Assembly: GCF_030063365.1 (NCBI RefSeq)
Contig: NZ_JASISY010000015.1
Location: 1-64,000, forward strand
Length of the DNA stretch: 64,000 nt
Source of the DNA: Cryobacterium sp. PH29-G1
GTDB lineage: Bacteria > Actinomycetota > Actinomycetes > Actinomycetales > Microbacteriaceae
Direction: 5' to 3'
In this document: positions 1 to 7,917 of the stretch, one piece after another
Layout of the letters: every line of letters starts with the position of its first letter
Position numbering within the stretch: position 1 is the stretch's first letter
Notes under the pieces: model-generated
Seen by the model: only the letters and a program-made list of their open reading frames with translations
The model's database searches: none
Told to the model about the DNA's origin: nothing
Translations under genes and position numbers: made by a program

Positions 1-170
1 GGCACCCGCTGGTCGAGGAGCCGGCACGCTTTTCGCCGGCGTCTCGAGACCCCTCTAGGGTGCCGATAGCCGTGGTCTCGAGACGCGCGCGTGTTTCGAC
101 AGGCTCAACAACCGGCATGCGCGCTCCTCGACCAGCGGGTGCCGCGTGCTTCCTCGACCAGCGGATTCCC
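1..170. repeat. R1 dispersed repeat, copy a (palindromic)
   Basis: Non-coding block built from short modules that recur at 9301-9451 and 15244-15437: ctggtcgaggagc, a gtctcgagac palindrome, a module beginning gtttcgacaggctc, and the inverse gctcctcgaccag. Bases 1-21 and 123-143 are exact reverse complements, so the block can form a large stem-loop. The left edge may continue outside the window. No gene is seen here. Confidence 0.85.
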
Positions 171-216
171 CTGTGGATAACGCCGCGAGCTCACCGTCCC
201 GTGCCACTATCGCCAC

Positions 217-525
217 ATGCCCTACACATACATTCTCCAGTGCGCCGATGGCTCCTTTTACGTGGGCAGCACCTGGGACATCGACCGTCGCCTCTGGCAG
301 CACAACGCTGGCGAGGGCGCCGTGTACACCAAGCGCCGCCGCCCGGTTAAGCTCGTCTACGTTGAGGAATCTCCTCGCATAGCGGATGCCTACGCGCGCG
401 AGAAACAGATCCAGGGTTGGAATCGTGCCAAGCGCCTCGCCCTGATCGAGGGGAGGCTCGCCGACCTTCCGTCGTTGAGCTCGCGGGCCGCACCCCAGCC
501 CCCGGCAGCGGACCCTCCGCTCTGA
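217..525 (+). CDS. GIY-YIG nuclease-domain protein
   Basis: A 102-residue protein of the small stand-alone GIY-YIG (UPF0213) family. The GIY-YIG core is visible near the N-terminus as YTYILQ...FYVGST, followed by the conserved Arg/His helix ([10 protein letters not shown]), the YTKRRRP segment and an EKQIQGW motif. These small proteins are predicted structure-selective nucleases, but the physiological substrate of most is unknown. The C-terminal 25 residues are a Pro/Ala-rich tail. The gene converges on the RpiR gene, with an inverted repeat (552-621) between them. The family call is firm; the cellular role is not. Confidence 0.9.
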   Translation: MPYTYILQCADGSFYVGSTWDIDRRLWQHNAGEGAVYTKRRRPVKLVYVEESPRIADAYAREKQIQGWNRAKRLALIEGRLADLPSLSSRAAPQPPAADPPL

Positions 526-551
526 CGCCCTCGCTGCCCCACCCCGCCGAA

Positions 552-621
552 CCGTGAGTATTGAACGTTTGCACCGCCGATTCAGGGTCGAGACTCACGG
601 CTCGGCGCTCAATACTCACGG
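552..621. repeat. R2 repeat, copy a; inverted repeat between convergent genes
   Basis: ccgtgagtattgaac (552-566) is mirrored by gctcaatactcacgg (607-621). A related sequence with the same actcacggctcgg...ctcgacgc tail lies at 15456-15540. Placed between two converging genes, the hairpin could act as a bidirectional transcription barrier, but it lacks a T-tract. Confidence 0.7.
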
Positions 622-661
622 CTCGACGCTGGCAACTTTGGCGATGGGGCAGGCGGGGGCG

Positions 662-1513
662 CTAGCCCTGCACGGCCTCGTAGGTGCGCCGCAGCGCCTC
701 GGCGGCGTCGTCGCTCATCGACTGCGCGATGCGCACGAACAGAAAGTCCACCAGCGCCAGCTGCGCGATGCGACTTGACATGGCGCCGGAACGAAACCGG
801 TTCTCGCGGGCCTGCGTGGTGAGCAGAAAGTCGCAGTGCGCCGCGAGCGGCGAATCCGGAAAGTTGGTCACTCCCACGGTCGTCGCACCGGCGAGCCTGG
901 CCACTTCAAGCGCACGCCCGGTCTCACTGGTCTGCCCGGAATGCGAGATACCAATCGCGACTCCGCCGGGCCGTTGCAGGGCAGCGGATGCCAGCGCCAG
1001 GTGCGGGTCAGCAAAGTAGGTGGCGCCCAGACCGATCCGATACAGCTTCTGCTGTAGGTCCTGCGCGGTGAGGCCGCTCGATCCCAGTCCGTAGATGTCG
1101 ATGCGGCTGGCGCCGGCGATGACCGCGACGACCCGGTCCAGCGTCACAAGGTCGAGGGATTTGGCGGTCTCTTCGATCGCGAGTACCTCTTGATAGGCGA
1201 TTTTCGCCACGACATCTTCGGCCGAGTCGGTGCGGGTGATCTCGCCGTCGGCGACCTCAAACCGGTCCCGCTCGGACTGCTCCCGGCTCGCAGCCGCTGC
1301 CACCTCCACCCGAAACTCCCGAAATCCGCTGAAGCCGAGCTTTTGGCAGAACCGGGCTACCGTGCCGGCCGAGGTGTCGCAGATGGTCGCGAGCTCGGTG
1401 ATCGTGCGGTCCACCACGAGCGCGGGGTCGTTGATGACGGCGCGGGCAACGCGCGATTCCGCGGCGCTGAGGCCGGGCAGCGCCTGGCGCAGGGTGAGCA
1501 GGGCATTAGCCAT
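662..1513 (-). CDS. MurR/RpiR-family transcriptional regulator
   Basis: A 283-residue regulator with an N-terminal RpiR helix-turn-helix (about residues 5-75, with GTVARFCQKLGFSGFREFR) and a C-terminal SIS sugar-phosphate-binding domain (IYGLGSSG ... GISHSGQTSETGRALEVA). The family senses phosphosugars; MurR of E. coli responds to MurNAc-6-phosphate. The ATG at 1513 is chosen because it starts the conserved domain and overlaps the murQ stop by 8 bases; an in-frame codon 48 bases upstream only adds an unlike tail. It is the last gene of the MurNAc operon, so it probably autoregulates that operon. The direction of control is not known from sequence. Confidence 0.9.
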   Translation of the reverse strand: MANALLTLRQALPGLSAAESRVARAVINDPALVVDRTITELATICDTSAGTVARFCQKLGFSGFREFRVEVAAAASREQSERDRFEVADGEITRTDSAEDVVAKIAYQEVLAIEETAKSLDLVTLDRVVAVIAGASRIDIYGLGSSGLTAQDLQQKLYRIGLGATYFADPHLALASAALQRPGGVAIGISHSGQTSETGRALEVARLAGATTVGVTNFPDSPLAAHCDFLLTTQARENRFRSGAMSSRIAQLALVDFLFVRIAQSMSDDAAEALRRTYEAVQG

Positions 1514-2474
1514 GCGCGTGCTCGCCCTCAGTAGTAGCGGCCACCGGCGCGATCGCGGCACGCAAATTGCCGTGCTGCTGCTGCAGCAGGTCGATCGCCG
1601 CCTGCTCGGTCACACCGGTCATGAGCGTCAGAATCGCCACCTTCACAGAGCCGTGCGCCGTACGCAGCGCCTGCACGGCGCTCGCCGCATCGGCATCCGT
1701 CGCCAGCATAACGGTTCGTTCCGCCCGCGCCCGCAGTTTCTCGTTGGTGGCGCGCATGTCCACCATGAGGTTGCGGTAGGTCTTGCCGAGCTGCACCATG
1801 GCGATGGTGCTGAGCATGTTCAGCACCATCTTCTGCGCGGTGCCGGCCTTCAGCCGGGTGGATCCAGTGAGGATCTCCGGCCCCACCTCCACTTCAATGG
1901 CCACATCGCCGGCTCGGCCGAGCGGCGAATCCGCGTTGCAGGAGAGCCCCGCGGTGAACGCGCCGAGCGACCGCGCGTAGGCGAGCGCTCCGAGCACATA
2001 CGGCGTGCGACCGGATGCCGACACCCCCACGACCGCATCGCTCGCGCTCAGCTGCAGGGCACGCAAATCAGCGGCGCCGGCCTCCGCGTTGTCTTCGGCG
2101 TTTTCCACGGCGGTGTGCACGGCGTTGGGTCCGCCGGCGATCACCCCGACCACGAGGGACGGGTCGGTGCCAAAGGTCGGGGGAGTCTCACTGGCGTCGA
2201 GAATGCCGAGCCGCCCGGCCGTGCCGGCCCCGAGGTAGATCAGACGACCGCCGGCGCGCAGCTGGGTGACGATCCCGTCAATGGCGGCGCTGATCGCCGG
2301 GCCGGCGGCGCCGACCGCCCCGGCCACGGTGGCATCTTCCTGGTTCATCGCCGCGACGAGCTCGCGGGTCGAGAGCAGATCCAGGTTGGGGTAGGTTTCG
2401 TTCACCCGCTCCGTGGCCAGCCCGGCGAGCTGGTCGCGCAGTGCGGCGGGCGCGGTGTCGATCGAATTAACCAC
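1506..2474 (-). CDS. murQ: N-acetylmuramic acid 6-phosphate etherase
   Basis: A 322-residue cytoplasmic SIS-domain lyase that removes D-lactate from MurNAc-6-phosphate to give GlcNAc-6-phosphate. Family signatures are clear: YLGAGTAGRLGILDASE (about 80-96), an acidic VENAED segment near 123-128, SASGRTPYV around 150-160, GSTRLKAGTAQKMVLNM, and KTYRNLMVDM. Glu96 and a Glu in VENAED occupy the places of the catalytic acids of E. coli MurQ. The start is GTG; the gene overlaps the upstream kinase by 8 bases and the downstream regulator by 8 bases, which implies translational coupling. The length is slightly above the usual 300. Confidence 0.96.
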   Translation of the reverse strand: MVNSIDTAPAALRDQLAGLATERVNETYPNLDLLSTRELVAAMNQEDATVAGAVGAAGPAISAAIDGIVTQLRAGGRLIYLGAGTAGRLGILDASETPPTFGTDPSLVVGVIAGGPNAVHTAVENAEDNAEAGAADLRALQLSASDAVVGVSASGRTPYVLGALAYARSLGAFTAGLSCNADSPLGRAGDVAIEVEVGPEILTGSTRLKAGTAQKMVLNMLSTIAMVQLGKTYRNLMVDMRATNEKLRARAERTVMLATDADAASAVQALRTAHGSVKVAILTLMTGVTEQAAIDLLQQQHGNLRAAIAPVAATTEGEHAHG

Positions 2475-3357
2475 GAGTGGTCCTCTCTTCGTGCAGTAGA
2501 TCGCGGCGGCCGGCGATGAGCGCGGCCCCGCTGAGGGCGTCCCCGAGAGGAGGGACCAACGTCAGCCATGCGGCCAGACGCGTCAGAAAAAACGGATGCT
2601 GGGTGAGCCCGCCGACCGCACACACCGTCGAGGATCCCGTCGCCGCGCAGCTCTCGGCCAGCAGCCGGCAGGCGTCGTCGACCAAGGCCAGCGCCACGGC
2701 GTCGCCGAGCGCGGCAGCATCGAGCACGTGCGGGGCAAACGAGGCGAGGGTGCGGGCGGGCGTTCCGTCGGCGCTCACCCAGCCGGGCAGGTCGGTGACG
2801 CGGTCGACCAGCAGCAACGCCTGAGCGGTGAGCACGGTTGCGTCGCCGCGCCCGTCGTGGGCGCGCAGCACCGCGCGCAGGCCCTGCTGCCCGAGATACC
2901 GGCCGCTGCCGTCATCGCCGAGCCACGGACCGTTTCCGTCAACCTGCCGCACCCCGCGCTCGGTCACCGAGAACACCACGGATCCGGTGCCGGCGATGAG
3001 CACGGTTCCCGGTCCGCCGCCGAACGCACCGACGTGCGCGGCCAGTCCGTCGCTGAGCAGCGCGACCGGCAGATCGAAGCGCTCACCCAGCAGTCGCACC
3101 AGGATGCGGGCGGCGTCGGGTGCGGCCTCCGCTCCGGCGGCACCCACCCCCAGCTGCTGAACGGATGCGAGCGCCCCCGTCTCCAGACCGCTCACCGCGG
3201 TTGCAATCGCCGCCAGGGCCAGCCGTGCGCCGTCGTCATCGGCGACGCCGGGCGCTCCGGCGCTATGGAACTCGCTGAGCACGCTCGCGCCCGCGGTGAT
3301 GCGCGCCCGGCAGGACGTCTTGCCGAGGTCGATGGCCAGGGTCACGGTGTCCCTCAT
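2467..3357 (-). CDS. BadF/BadG-type ATPase, probable GlcNAc or amino-sugar kinase
   Basis: A 296-residue actin-fold (ASKHA) kinase. The phosphate-1 motif is AIDLGKTSCRAR (about 8-19), the phosphate-2 region is LIAGTGSVVF, and an adenosine-type CAVGGLTQHPFF motif lies toward the C-terminus. The family includes N-acetylglucosamine kinase. Its position between anmK and murQ suggests that it phosphorylates the GlcNAc released by NagZ, so both sugars reach GlcNAc-6-phosphate; that is inference. The true start is the ATG at 3357, overlapping the anmK stop by 4 bases; the open frame extends much further upstream only as an anmK shadow. Confidence 0.87.
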   Translation of the reverse strand: MRDTVTLAIDLGKTSCRARITAGASVLSEFHSAGAPGVADDDGARLALAAIATAVSGLETGALASVQQLGVGAAGAEAAPDAARILVRLLGERFDLPVALLSDGLAAHVGAFGGGPGTVLIAGTGSVVFSVTERGVRQVDGNGPWLGDDGSGRYLGQQGLRAVLRAHDGRGDATVLTAQALLLVDRVTDLPGWVSADGTPARTLASFAPHVLDAAALGDAVALALVDDACRLLAESCAATGSSTVCAVGGLTQHPFFLTRLAAWLTLVPPLGDALSGAALIAGRRDLLHEERTTRG

Positions 3358-4637
3358 GCGGGCACCGTGCCGCCGGCGGGCACAACCGACAGCCCGCGAA
3401 TGGCGGTCAGCGGTGCGGGCAGTCGCACCGCAGCCGGCCCGAAGACCAGCTGGCCGGCCAACCGGGCGCCGCCCGGCACGGTACCCGGCAGGGTGCAGGG
3501 GAGGCCGTGCCAGGTCAGAAAGCCGAGCAGCGCAAACAGCAGCGATTCCTTCGCGTTCGGGTCGATGCCGTGGGCGGCGCTGGTGTCGACGGTGACGGCA
3601 TCCGTTTGCAGCAGGGTGCGCAGATGGGCCATCAGGGTGGTGTTGTGCACGCCGCCGCCCGACACGATCACGCGTTCGGGCAGTTCGGGGCATTCCGCCC
3701 GCAGGCTGGCCACGACCGATTCCGCCGTGAAGCGGGTGAGCGTGGCGACAAGATCGGCCAGCGGCAGATCGAGCGGATGCGCGTCGACGACGGCGAGTCC
3801 GAACGTCTCCCGCCCGGTCGATTTCGGCGCCGAGCGGGCCAGATAGGGGTGGCGCAGCAGGTCGCGCAGCAGGGTCTCGTGCACCGTGCCGGTAGCGGCG
3901 AGGCGTCCGCCGTCATCGAAGCTGGTGACGCCGTCGGTTGCGCGCGCCAGCACGGCGTCGACGAGAGCGTTGGCCGGGCCGGTGTCCCAGGCGCGCACCG
4001 AACCGTCGGGGGAGACCACCGAGAGGTTGGCGATTCCGCCGAGGTTGAGCGTGGCGAGCGGCCGGCCCAGCTCGCGCGCGGCCGAGCCGAGCCAGGCGGC
4101 GTCGAACACGCCCATGAACGGAGCGCCCTCGCCGCCGGCCGCGATGTCGGCGGCACGCAGGTTGCAGAGCACCGGCGCCCGGGTAGCTTCGGCGATCCAG
4201 GAGGCTTCGCCGAGCTGCAGGGTGCCACGGGCGTGGCCGTCGGCGACCCAGTGATGCACGGTCTGCCCGTGTGAGACGAGCAGATCAGCGGATGCTCCGC
4301 CGGCGTCGGCCAGTTCGCCGAGCGCGTCGGCCGCGGCCTGCGCAAACTGCTGGCCGAGCAGGGCGTCGAGCTGGCAGATCTCCTCGGCCGTGACGGACGC
4401 GTCGCCGGCCGCGGCGAGAATGCGCTGGCGCAGCGCGGGAGGCCAAGGCACGGTGCGGGCGAGCGCGCAGCTCAGGGTGAGCCAGGGCTGGCTGGGATCG
4501 CCGGCGCTTTCCGGGCCCGGGCCCGGAAAATCAGTGCGCGAACGTAGGACGGCGCCGTCGGCATCCGCGGTCACGTCCACGACGGCCACATCGATTCCAT
4601 CGGCCGAGGTGCCCGACTGCAACGACACGATTCTCAT
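3354..4637 (-). CDS. anmK: 1,6-anhydro-N-acetylmuramic acid kinase
   Basis: A 427-residue ASKHA kinase that hydrolyses and phosphorylates 1,6-anhydroMurNAc to MurNAc-6-phosphate. Diagnostic motifs run in order: SGTSADGID (8-16), SHGQTVHH, LNLGGIANLS, WDTGPANALVD, TGRETFGL and VSGGGVHN, ending with FALLGFLTWHG. It is longer than the usual ~370-390 residues because of a loop after residue 30 (DFPGPGPESAGDPSQ) and an extended C-terminal tail. The loop is encoded by a core of the R4 repeat at 4511-4526. It overlaps nagZ upstream and the kinase downstream by 4 bases each. Confidence 0.95.
   Translation of the reverse strand: MRIVSLQSGTSADGIDVAVVDVTADADGAVLRSRTDFPGPGPESAGDPSQPWLTLSCALARTVPWPPALRQRILAAAGDASVTAEEICQLDALLGQQFAQAAADALGELADAGGASADLLVSHGQTVHHWVADGHARGTLQLGEASWIAEATRAPVLCNLRAADIAAGGEGAPFMGVFDAAWLGSAARELGRPLATLNLGGIANLSVVSPDGSVRAWDTGPANALVDAVLARATDGVTSFDDGGRLAATGTVHETLLRDLLRHPYLARSAPKSTGRETFGLAVVDAHPLDLPLADLVATLTRFTAESVVASLRAECPELPERVIVSGGGVHNTTLMAHLRTLLQTDAVTVDTSAAHGIDPNAKESLLFALLGFLTWHGLPCTLPGTVPGGARLAGQLVFGPAAVRLPAPLTAIRGLSVVPAGGTVPA
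4511..4526. repeat. R4 repeat core inside anmK
   Basis: ccgggcccgggcccgg sits inside the anmK reading frame, encoding the PGPGPE stretch. The same 16-base palindrome begins each R4 element found between genes elsewhere in the window. It fits the frame without a stop, so it either inserted here or arose independently in a GC-rich loop. Confidence 0.8.
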
Positions 4638-6112
4638 GCGCTCACCCCGCTCACGAGGGCGCGCACGACCCGCGCGGTCACCCGGGAGGCCCCGCGCGCG
4701 TCGATCTCGGCCCAGGGCCCGGGCATCGGGGCGGTGAGACCCGCGTTGATGACCACCGCGGTTGAGCGCACGTTGACGATCGCCTGCACGGCCGCACGCT
4801 GGTCACCCGCCGTGGCCATGCGATCGGCGAGCACGACGATGCCGTGCTCGACGGCGACGGCCTCCGCGGCGGAACCGGCGGCGCTCGCCGCGGGCCCGAT
4901 CAGCAGGCGATCCACGGTGAACGACCGCGCGAGTTCGTCGGAGAAGGCGTCGAGCTGTGAGGACACCGCCATCGTCGGCCGCGACCGCACGTCGAGAATG
5001 GTCAGGTCGCCCTGCGGCAGGGCCACGGTGCCGTGCACCGTGATGCCGGCCCGCACGAGCGGCACCGACTCAAACGATGCCGCATCAACGGATGCCGCCG
5101 CAACCGAACCCGAACCCGCCAACCGCGCCACCGAAGCCCCCGCCCGCTCCAGCACGTCCACGCCGAGCACCCCGTCGGCCACCGCCGCAAGCAGCGCGCC
5201 CTGCACCTCGAGAAAGTCGTCTACGTCGACCCGGCCGGCCACATTCGCCGGGTTGCCGATGCAGAGCAGTTCCGCCCCGGCCAGCAGCGCCTGCACGGCA
5301 CCCGGCCCGGCGCCCACGGTTTCGCGAATCGCGGCCATGTCCAGCGCGTCGGTCACGATCGTGCCGGTGAAGCCGTGCGAGCGCAGCGCGCCGAGCACCC
5401 GGGCGTTCAGCGTGGCCGGAGCCGGCCCCAGCTCGGGCACCACGATGTGCGCCGTCATCACGGCGCGCACGCCGGCCTCGATCGCGGCCAGAAACGGCGG
5501 TAGGTGCACCCGTTCAATCTCCGCCCACGACAGATCCAGGCGCGGCAGTGCCAGATGGGAGTCGGTGTGGGTGTCGCCGTGGCCCGGAAAATGCTTGACA
5601 CAGGCCGCCACCCCCACGCTCTGCACCCCGTCGATCATCGCGGCAACGTGCCGGCTCACGAGCGCCGGGTCGCTGCCGAACGAGCGCACCCCGATCACCG
5701 GGTTGGCGAGCTGGGTCGTCACATCGGCGACCGGCCCGAGCACCACGTTCACCCCGGCCGCCACCGCGTCGGCGCCGAGGGAGCGGCCCACCCAGCGGGT
5801 TGCCGCCACATCGTCGACGAAGCCGAGCTGGGCATGACCGGCATGCGGTGACCCGCGCGAGGCATCCAGACGGGTCACATTGCCGCCCTCTTCATCGCTA
5901 CCTATTAATACGTCCGAGCGGATGCCGCGCAGCGCGCCCGACAGTCGCGCCGGCTGGGCGGCATCCGTCTGGTCAATGTTTTGCCCGAAGTAGACGACAC
6001 CGGCCAGGCCCGTATCGAGGGCGTGCCCGAGCCAGGACGGCACCGTGGTGCCGGAGAACCCGGGCCAGAGCACCGCATTGACCAGGCGCACCAGACCCGC
6101 ATCGACGGTCAT
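4634..6112 (-). CDS. nagZ: Family 3 glycoside hydrolase, beta-N-acetylglucosaminidase (NagZ-like)
   Basis: A 492-residue GH3 enzyme that should release GlcNAc from GlcNAc-MurNAc or GlcNAc-anhydroMurNAc fragments. The hallmark KHFPGHGDTHTDSH is at about 173-186, including the Asp-x-His dyad (D180, H182), and the nucleophile is D255 in TDALDMAAI. A second domain follows, as in Gram-positive NagZ, but degenerate. No signal peptide is visible (N-terminus MTVDAGLVRLVNAVLW), so it is probably cytoplasmic, which fits prior import by the upstream ABC transporter. It is coupled to the permease gene and to anmK by 4-base overlaps. Confidence 0.92.
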   Translation of the reverse strand: MTVDAGLVRLVNAVLWPGFSGTTVPSWLGHALDTGLAGVVYFGQNIDQTDAAQPARLSGALRGIRSDVLIGSDEEGGNVTRLDASRGSPHAGHAQLGFVDDVAATRWVGRSLGADAVAAGVNVVLGPVADVTTQLANPVIGVRSFGSDPALVSRHVAAMIDGVQSVGVAACVKHFPGHGDTHTDSHLALPRLDLSWAEIERVHLPPFLAAIEAGVRAVMTAHIVVPELGPAPATLNARVLGALRSHGFTGTIVTDALDMAAIRETVGAGPGAVQALLAGAELLCIGNPANVAGRVDVDDFLEVQGALLAAVADGVLGVDVLERAGASVARLAGSGSVAAASVDAASFESVPLVRAGITVHGTVALPQGDLTILDVRSRPTMAVSSQLDAFSDELARSFTVDRLLIGPAASAAGSAAEAVAVEHGIVVLADRMATAGDQRAAVQAIVNVRSTAVVINAGLTAPMPGPWAEIDARGASRVTARVVRALVSGVSA

Positions 6113-6939
6113 CCCTTGACCGCCCCGGAGACGAGCCCGCCGCTGAGGCGACGCTGCACGATGATGAAGAAGATCATCACGGGAATGGTGATGATGGTCG
6201 AGGCCGCCATCACCGGGCCCCAGTCGTTGGAGTGCAGGCCGAAGAATTGCTTGAGCCCGATCGCCACCGTGAACTTCTCCGAGGCGCCGCCGAGCAGGGT
6301 CATGGCGAAAATGAACTCATTCCAGGCCACGATGAACGAGAAGATGCTCGTGGCCACCAGCCCGGGAGCCACCAGCGGCAGCATCACCGAGCGAAACATG
6401 CGACCCCAGCTGGCGCCGTCGAGGTAGGCGGCCTCTTCGAGTTCCACCGGCACCGCGGCGACGAAGCCGCGCAGCATCCAGATGGCGAACGGCAGCGAGA
6501 AGGCCAGGTAGACCACGACCAGTCCGATCAGGCTGTTCAACAGCTGCAGGTCGCGCACCTGCACGAACAGCGGAATGACGAGTGCCTCGAGCGGCACCAT
6601 CTGCACGGTGAGAATCAGAATGAGTACCGAGGTGCGAAATTTGAACTTGAACCGGGCCACGGCCACCGAGGCCAGCAGGGCCAGGATGCCGGAGATCAGC
6701 ACGGTGAAGAACGCGACCACGAAGGAGTTGCGCAGGAAGGTGCCGAAGCCGCCCTCCTCGAACACGAAGATGTAGTTGTCCCAAGTGAATTCCTGCGGCA
6801 GCAGCGACTGCCCGCCGCTGGACGCGCGGGCGTCGAACGAGCTGGAGATCATCCAGTACGCCGGAAACAGGGTGAAGATCAGCAGCGCGGCAACGACGAG
6901 ACCCTTGATTACCGTGCGGGGCCCAAAGTTGCGCCTCAT
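6109..6939 (-). CDS. Sugar ABC transporter permease, MalG type
   Basis: A 276-residue inner-membrane permease of the carbohydrate CUT1 family. It has an N-terminal membrane segment (VVAALLIFTLFPAYWMISSS), four or five further segments, and the EAA loop (ELEEAAYLDGASWGRMF) that contacts the ATPase. The ATG at 6939 overlaps the stop of the partner permease (ATGA). It sits between the first permease and nagZ. The substrate is inferred from context to be a muropeptide-derived sugar. No ATPase gene is in the operon. Confidence 0.92.
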   Translation of the reverse strand: MRRNFGPRTVIKGLVVAALLIFTLFPAYWMISSSFDARASSGGQSLLPQEFTWDNYIFVFEEGGFGTFLRNSFVVAFFTVLISGILALLASVAVARFKFKFRTSVLILILTVQMVPLEALVIPLFVQVRDLQLLNSLIGLVVVYLAFSLPFAIWMLRGFVAAVPVELEEAAYLDGASWGRMFRSVMLPLVAPGLVATSIFSFIVAWNEFIFAMTLLGGASEKFTVAIGLKQFFGLHSNDWGPVMAASTIITIPVMIFFIIVQRRLSGGLVSGAVKG

Positions 6940-7913
6940 TCTTTCTCCTCCTTGAACAGGGTGCGCACGTAGATCGCGGTGATCACGAGCAGCAGCACGG
7001 TGAGCAGCACGGCGATGGCCGCGCCGAAGCCGTAGCGGTTTTGACCGAACGACTCCACATACGACCACACGCCGAGGTTGAGCACCTCCCGGTTGGAGCC
7101 GGCGCCGCCGGGCATCAGGTAGATCTGGGCGAACACCTTGAAGTCCCAAATGGTGGAGAGGATGATCACCACCGAGAACACCGGTTTGAGCGTGGGAAAG
7201 ATAATCGCGAAGAACCGGCGAATCGGGCCGGCACCATCCATTTCGGCGGCTTCAATCATCTCTTTCGAGACGCCGAGCAGGCCGGCCAGCACGGTGATGG
7301 CCACGAACGGAAACCCGTGGTGCACAATGTTCAGCGCGACGATGGCATAAAAGGTGAAGGGGTTGGTGAACCAGTTGAACGATTCGTTCATCAGCCCGAG
7401 GTTTTTCAGGGTCTCGTTCACGAGGCCCTGGTCGGCGTCGAAGATCCAGATCCACACGTAGGTGCCGGTGACGGCGGGCATGGCCCAGGCCACCATGATG
7501 GCGCTGCCCACGATGGTGCGCCAGACCGAACCGAGCGAGGCCATCAGCATCGCCACGAGGGTGCCGAAGATCACCGTGGCCGACACCGAAACCACGGCGA
7601 AGCCAATGGTGTTGGGCAGCACAACCGTCCACAGCAGCGGGTTGGCGAAGATCTCGGCGTAATTGCCGAAGCCGATGTAATTGCTCTCGCCGGTGACGAT
7701 TTCGCGCAGGCCGTAGTCCTGCAGCGAGAACAGAAATACTCGAACGAGAGGCCAGATCAGCAGGCCACCCAAAAGGATGAGCGCGGGCGCGAGCAGCAGC
7801 CAGGGCCGGGTGCGCACAATCAGCTGGGCGCGGGACTGCCGCCGGCGTCGCTGCGGCGGGCGGCCACCGGTCGTGCCGGTGGCCGTGGCCTCTCGTTCGA
7901 GGAGGGACGACAC
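6936..7913 (-). CDS. Sugar ABC transporter permease, MalF type
   Basis: A 325-residue permease of the CUT1 family. A basic, proline-rich cytoplasmic N-terminus (about 1-35) is followed by six predicted membrane segments, beginning WLLLAPALILLGGLLIWPLV. The EAA loop reads EMIEAAEMDGAGPIRRFFAI. The start is GTG, four bases after the solute-binding-protein stop. It forms the channel heterodimer with the next permease. Confidence 0.92.
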   Translation of the reverse strand: MSSLLEREATATGTTGGRPPQRRRRQSRAQLIVRTRPWLLLAPALILLGGLLIWPLVRVFLFSLQDYGLREIVTGESNYIGFGNYAEIFANPLLWTVVLPNTIGFAVVSVSATVIFGTLVAMLMASLGSVWRTIVGSAIMVAWAMPAVTGTYVWIWIFDADQGLVNETLKNLGLMNESFNWFTNPFTFYAIVALNIVHHGFPFVAITVLAGLLGVSKEMIEAAEMDGAGPIRRFFAIIFPTLKPVFSVVIILSTIWDFKVFAQIYLMPGGAGSNREVLNLGVWSYVESFGQNRYGFGAAIAVLLTVLLLVITAIYVRTLFKEEKE

Positions 7914-7917
7914 CGGT

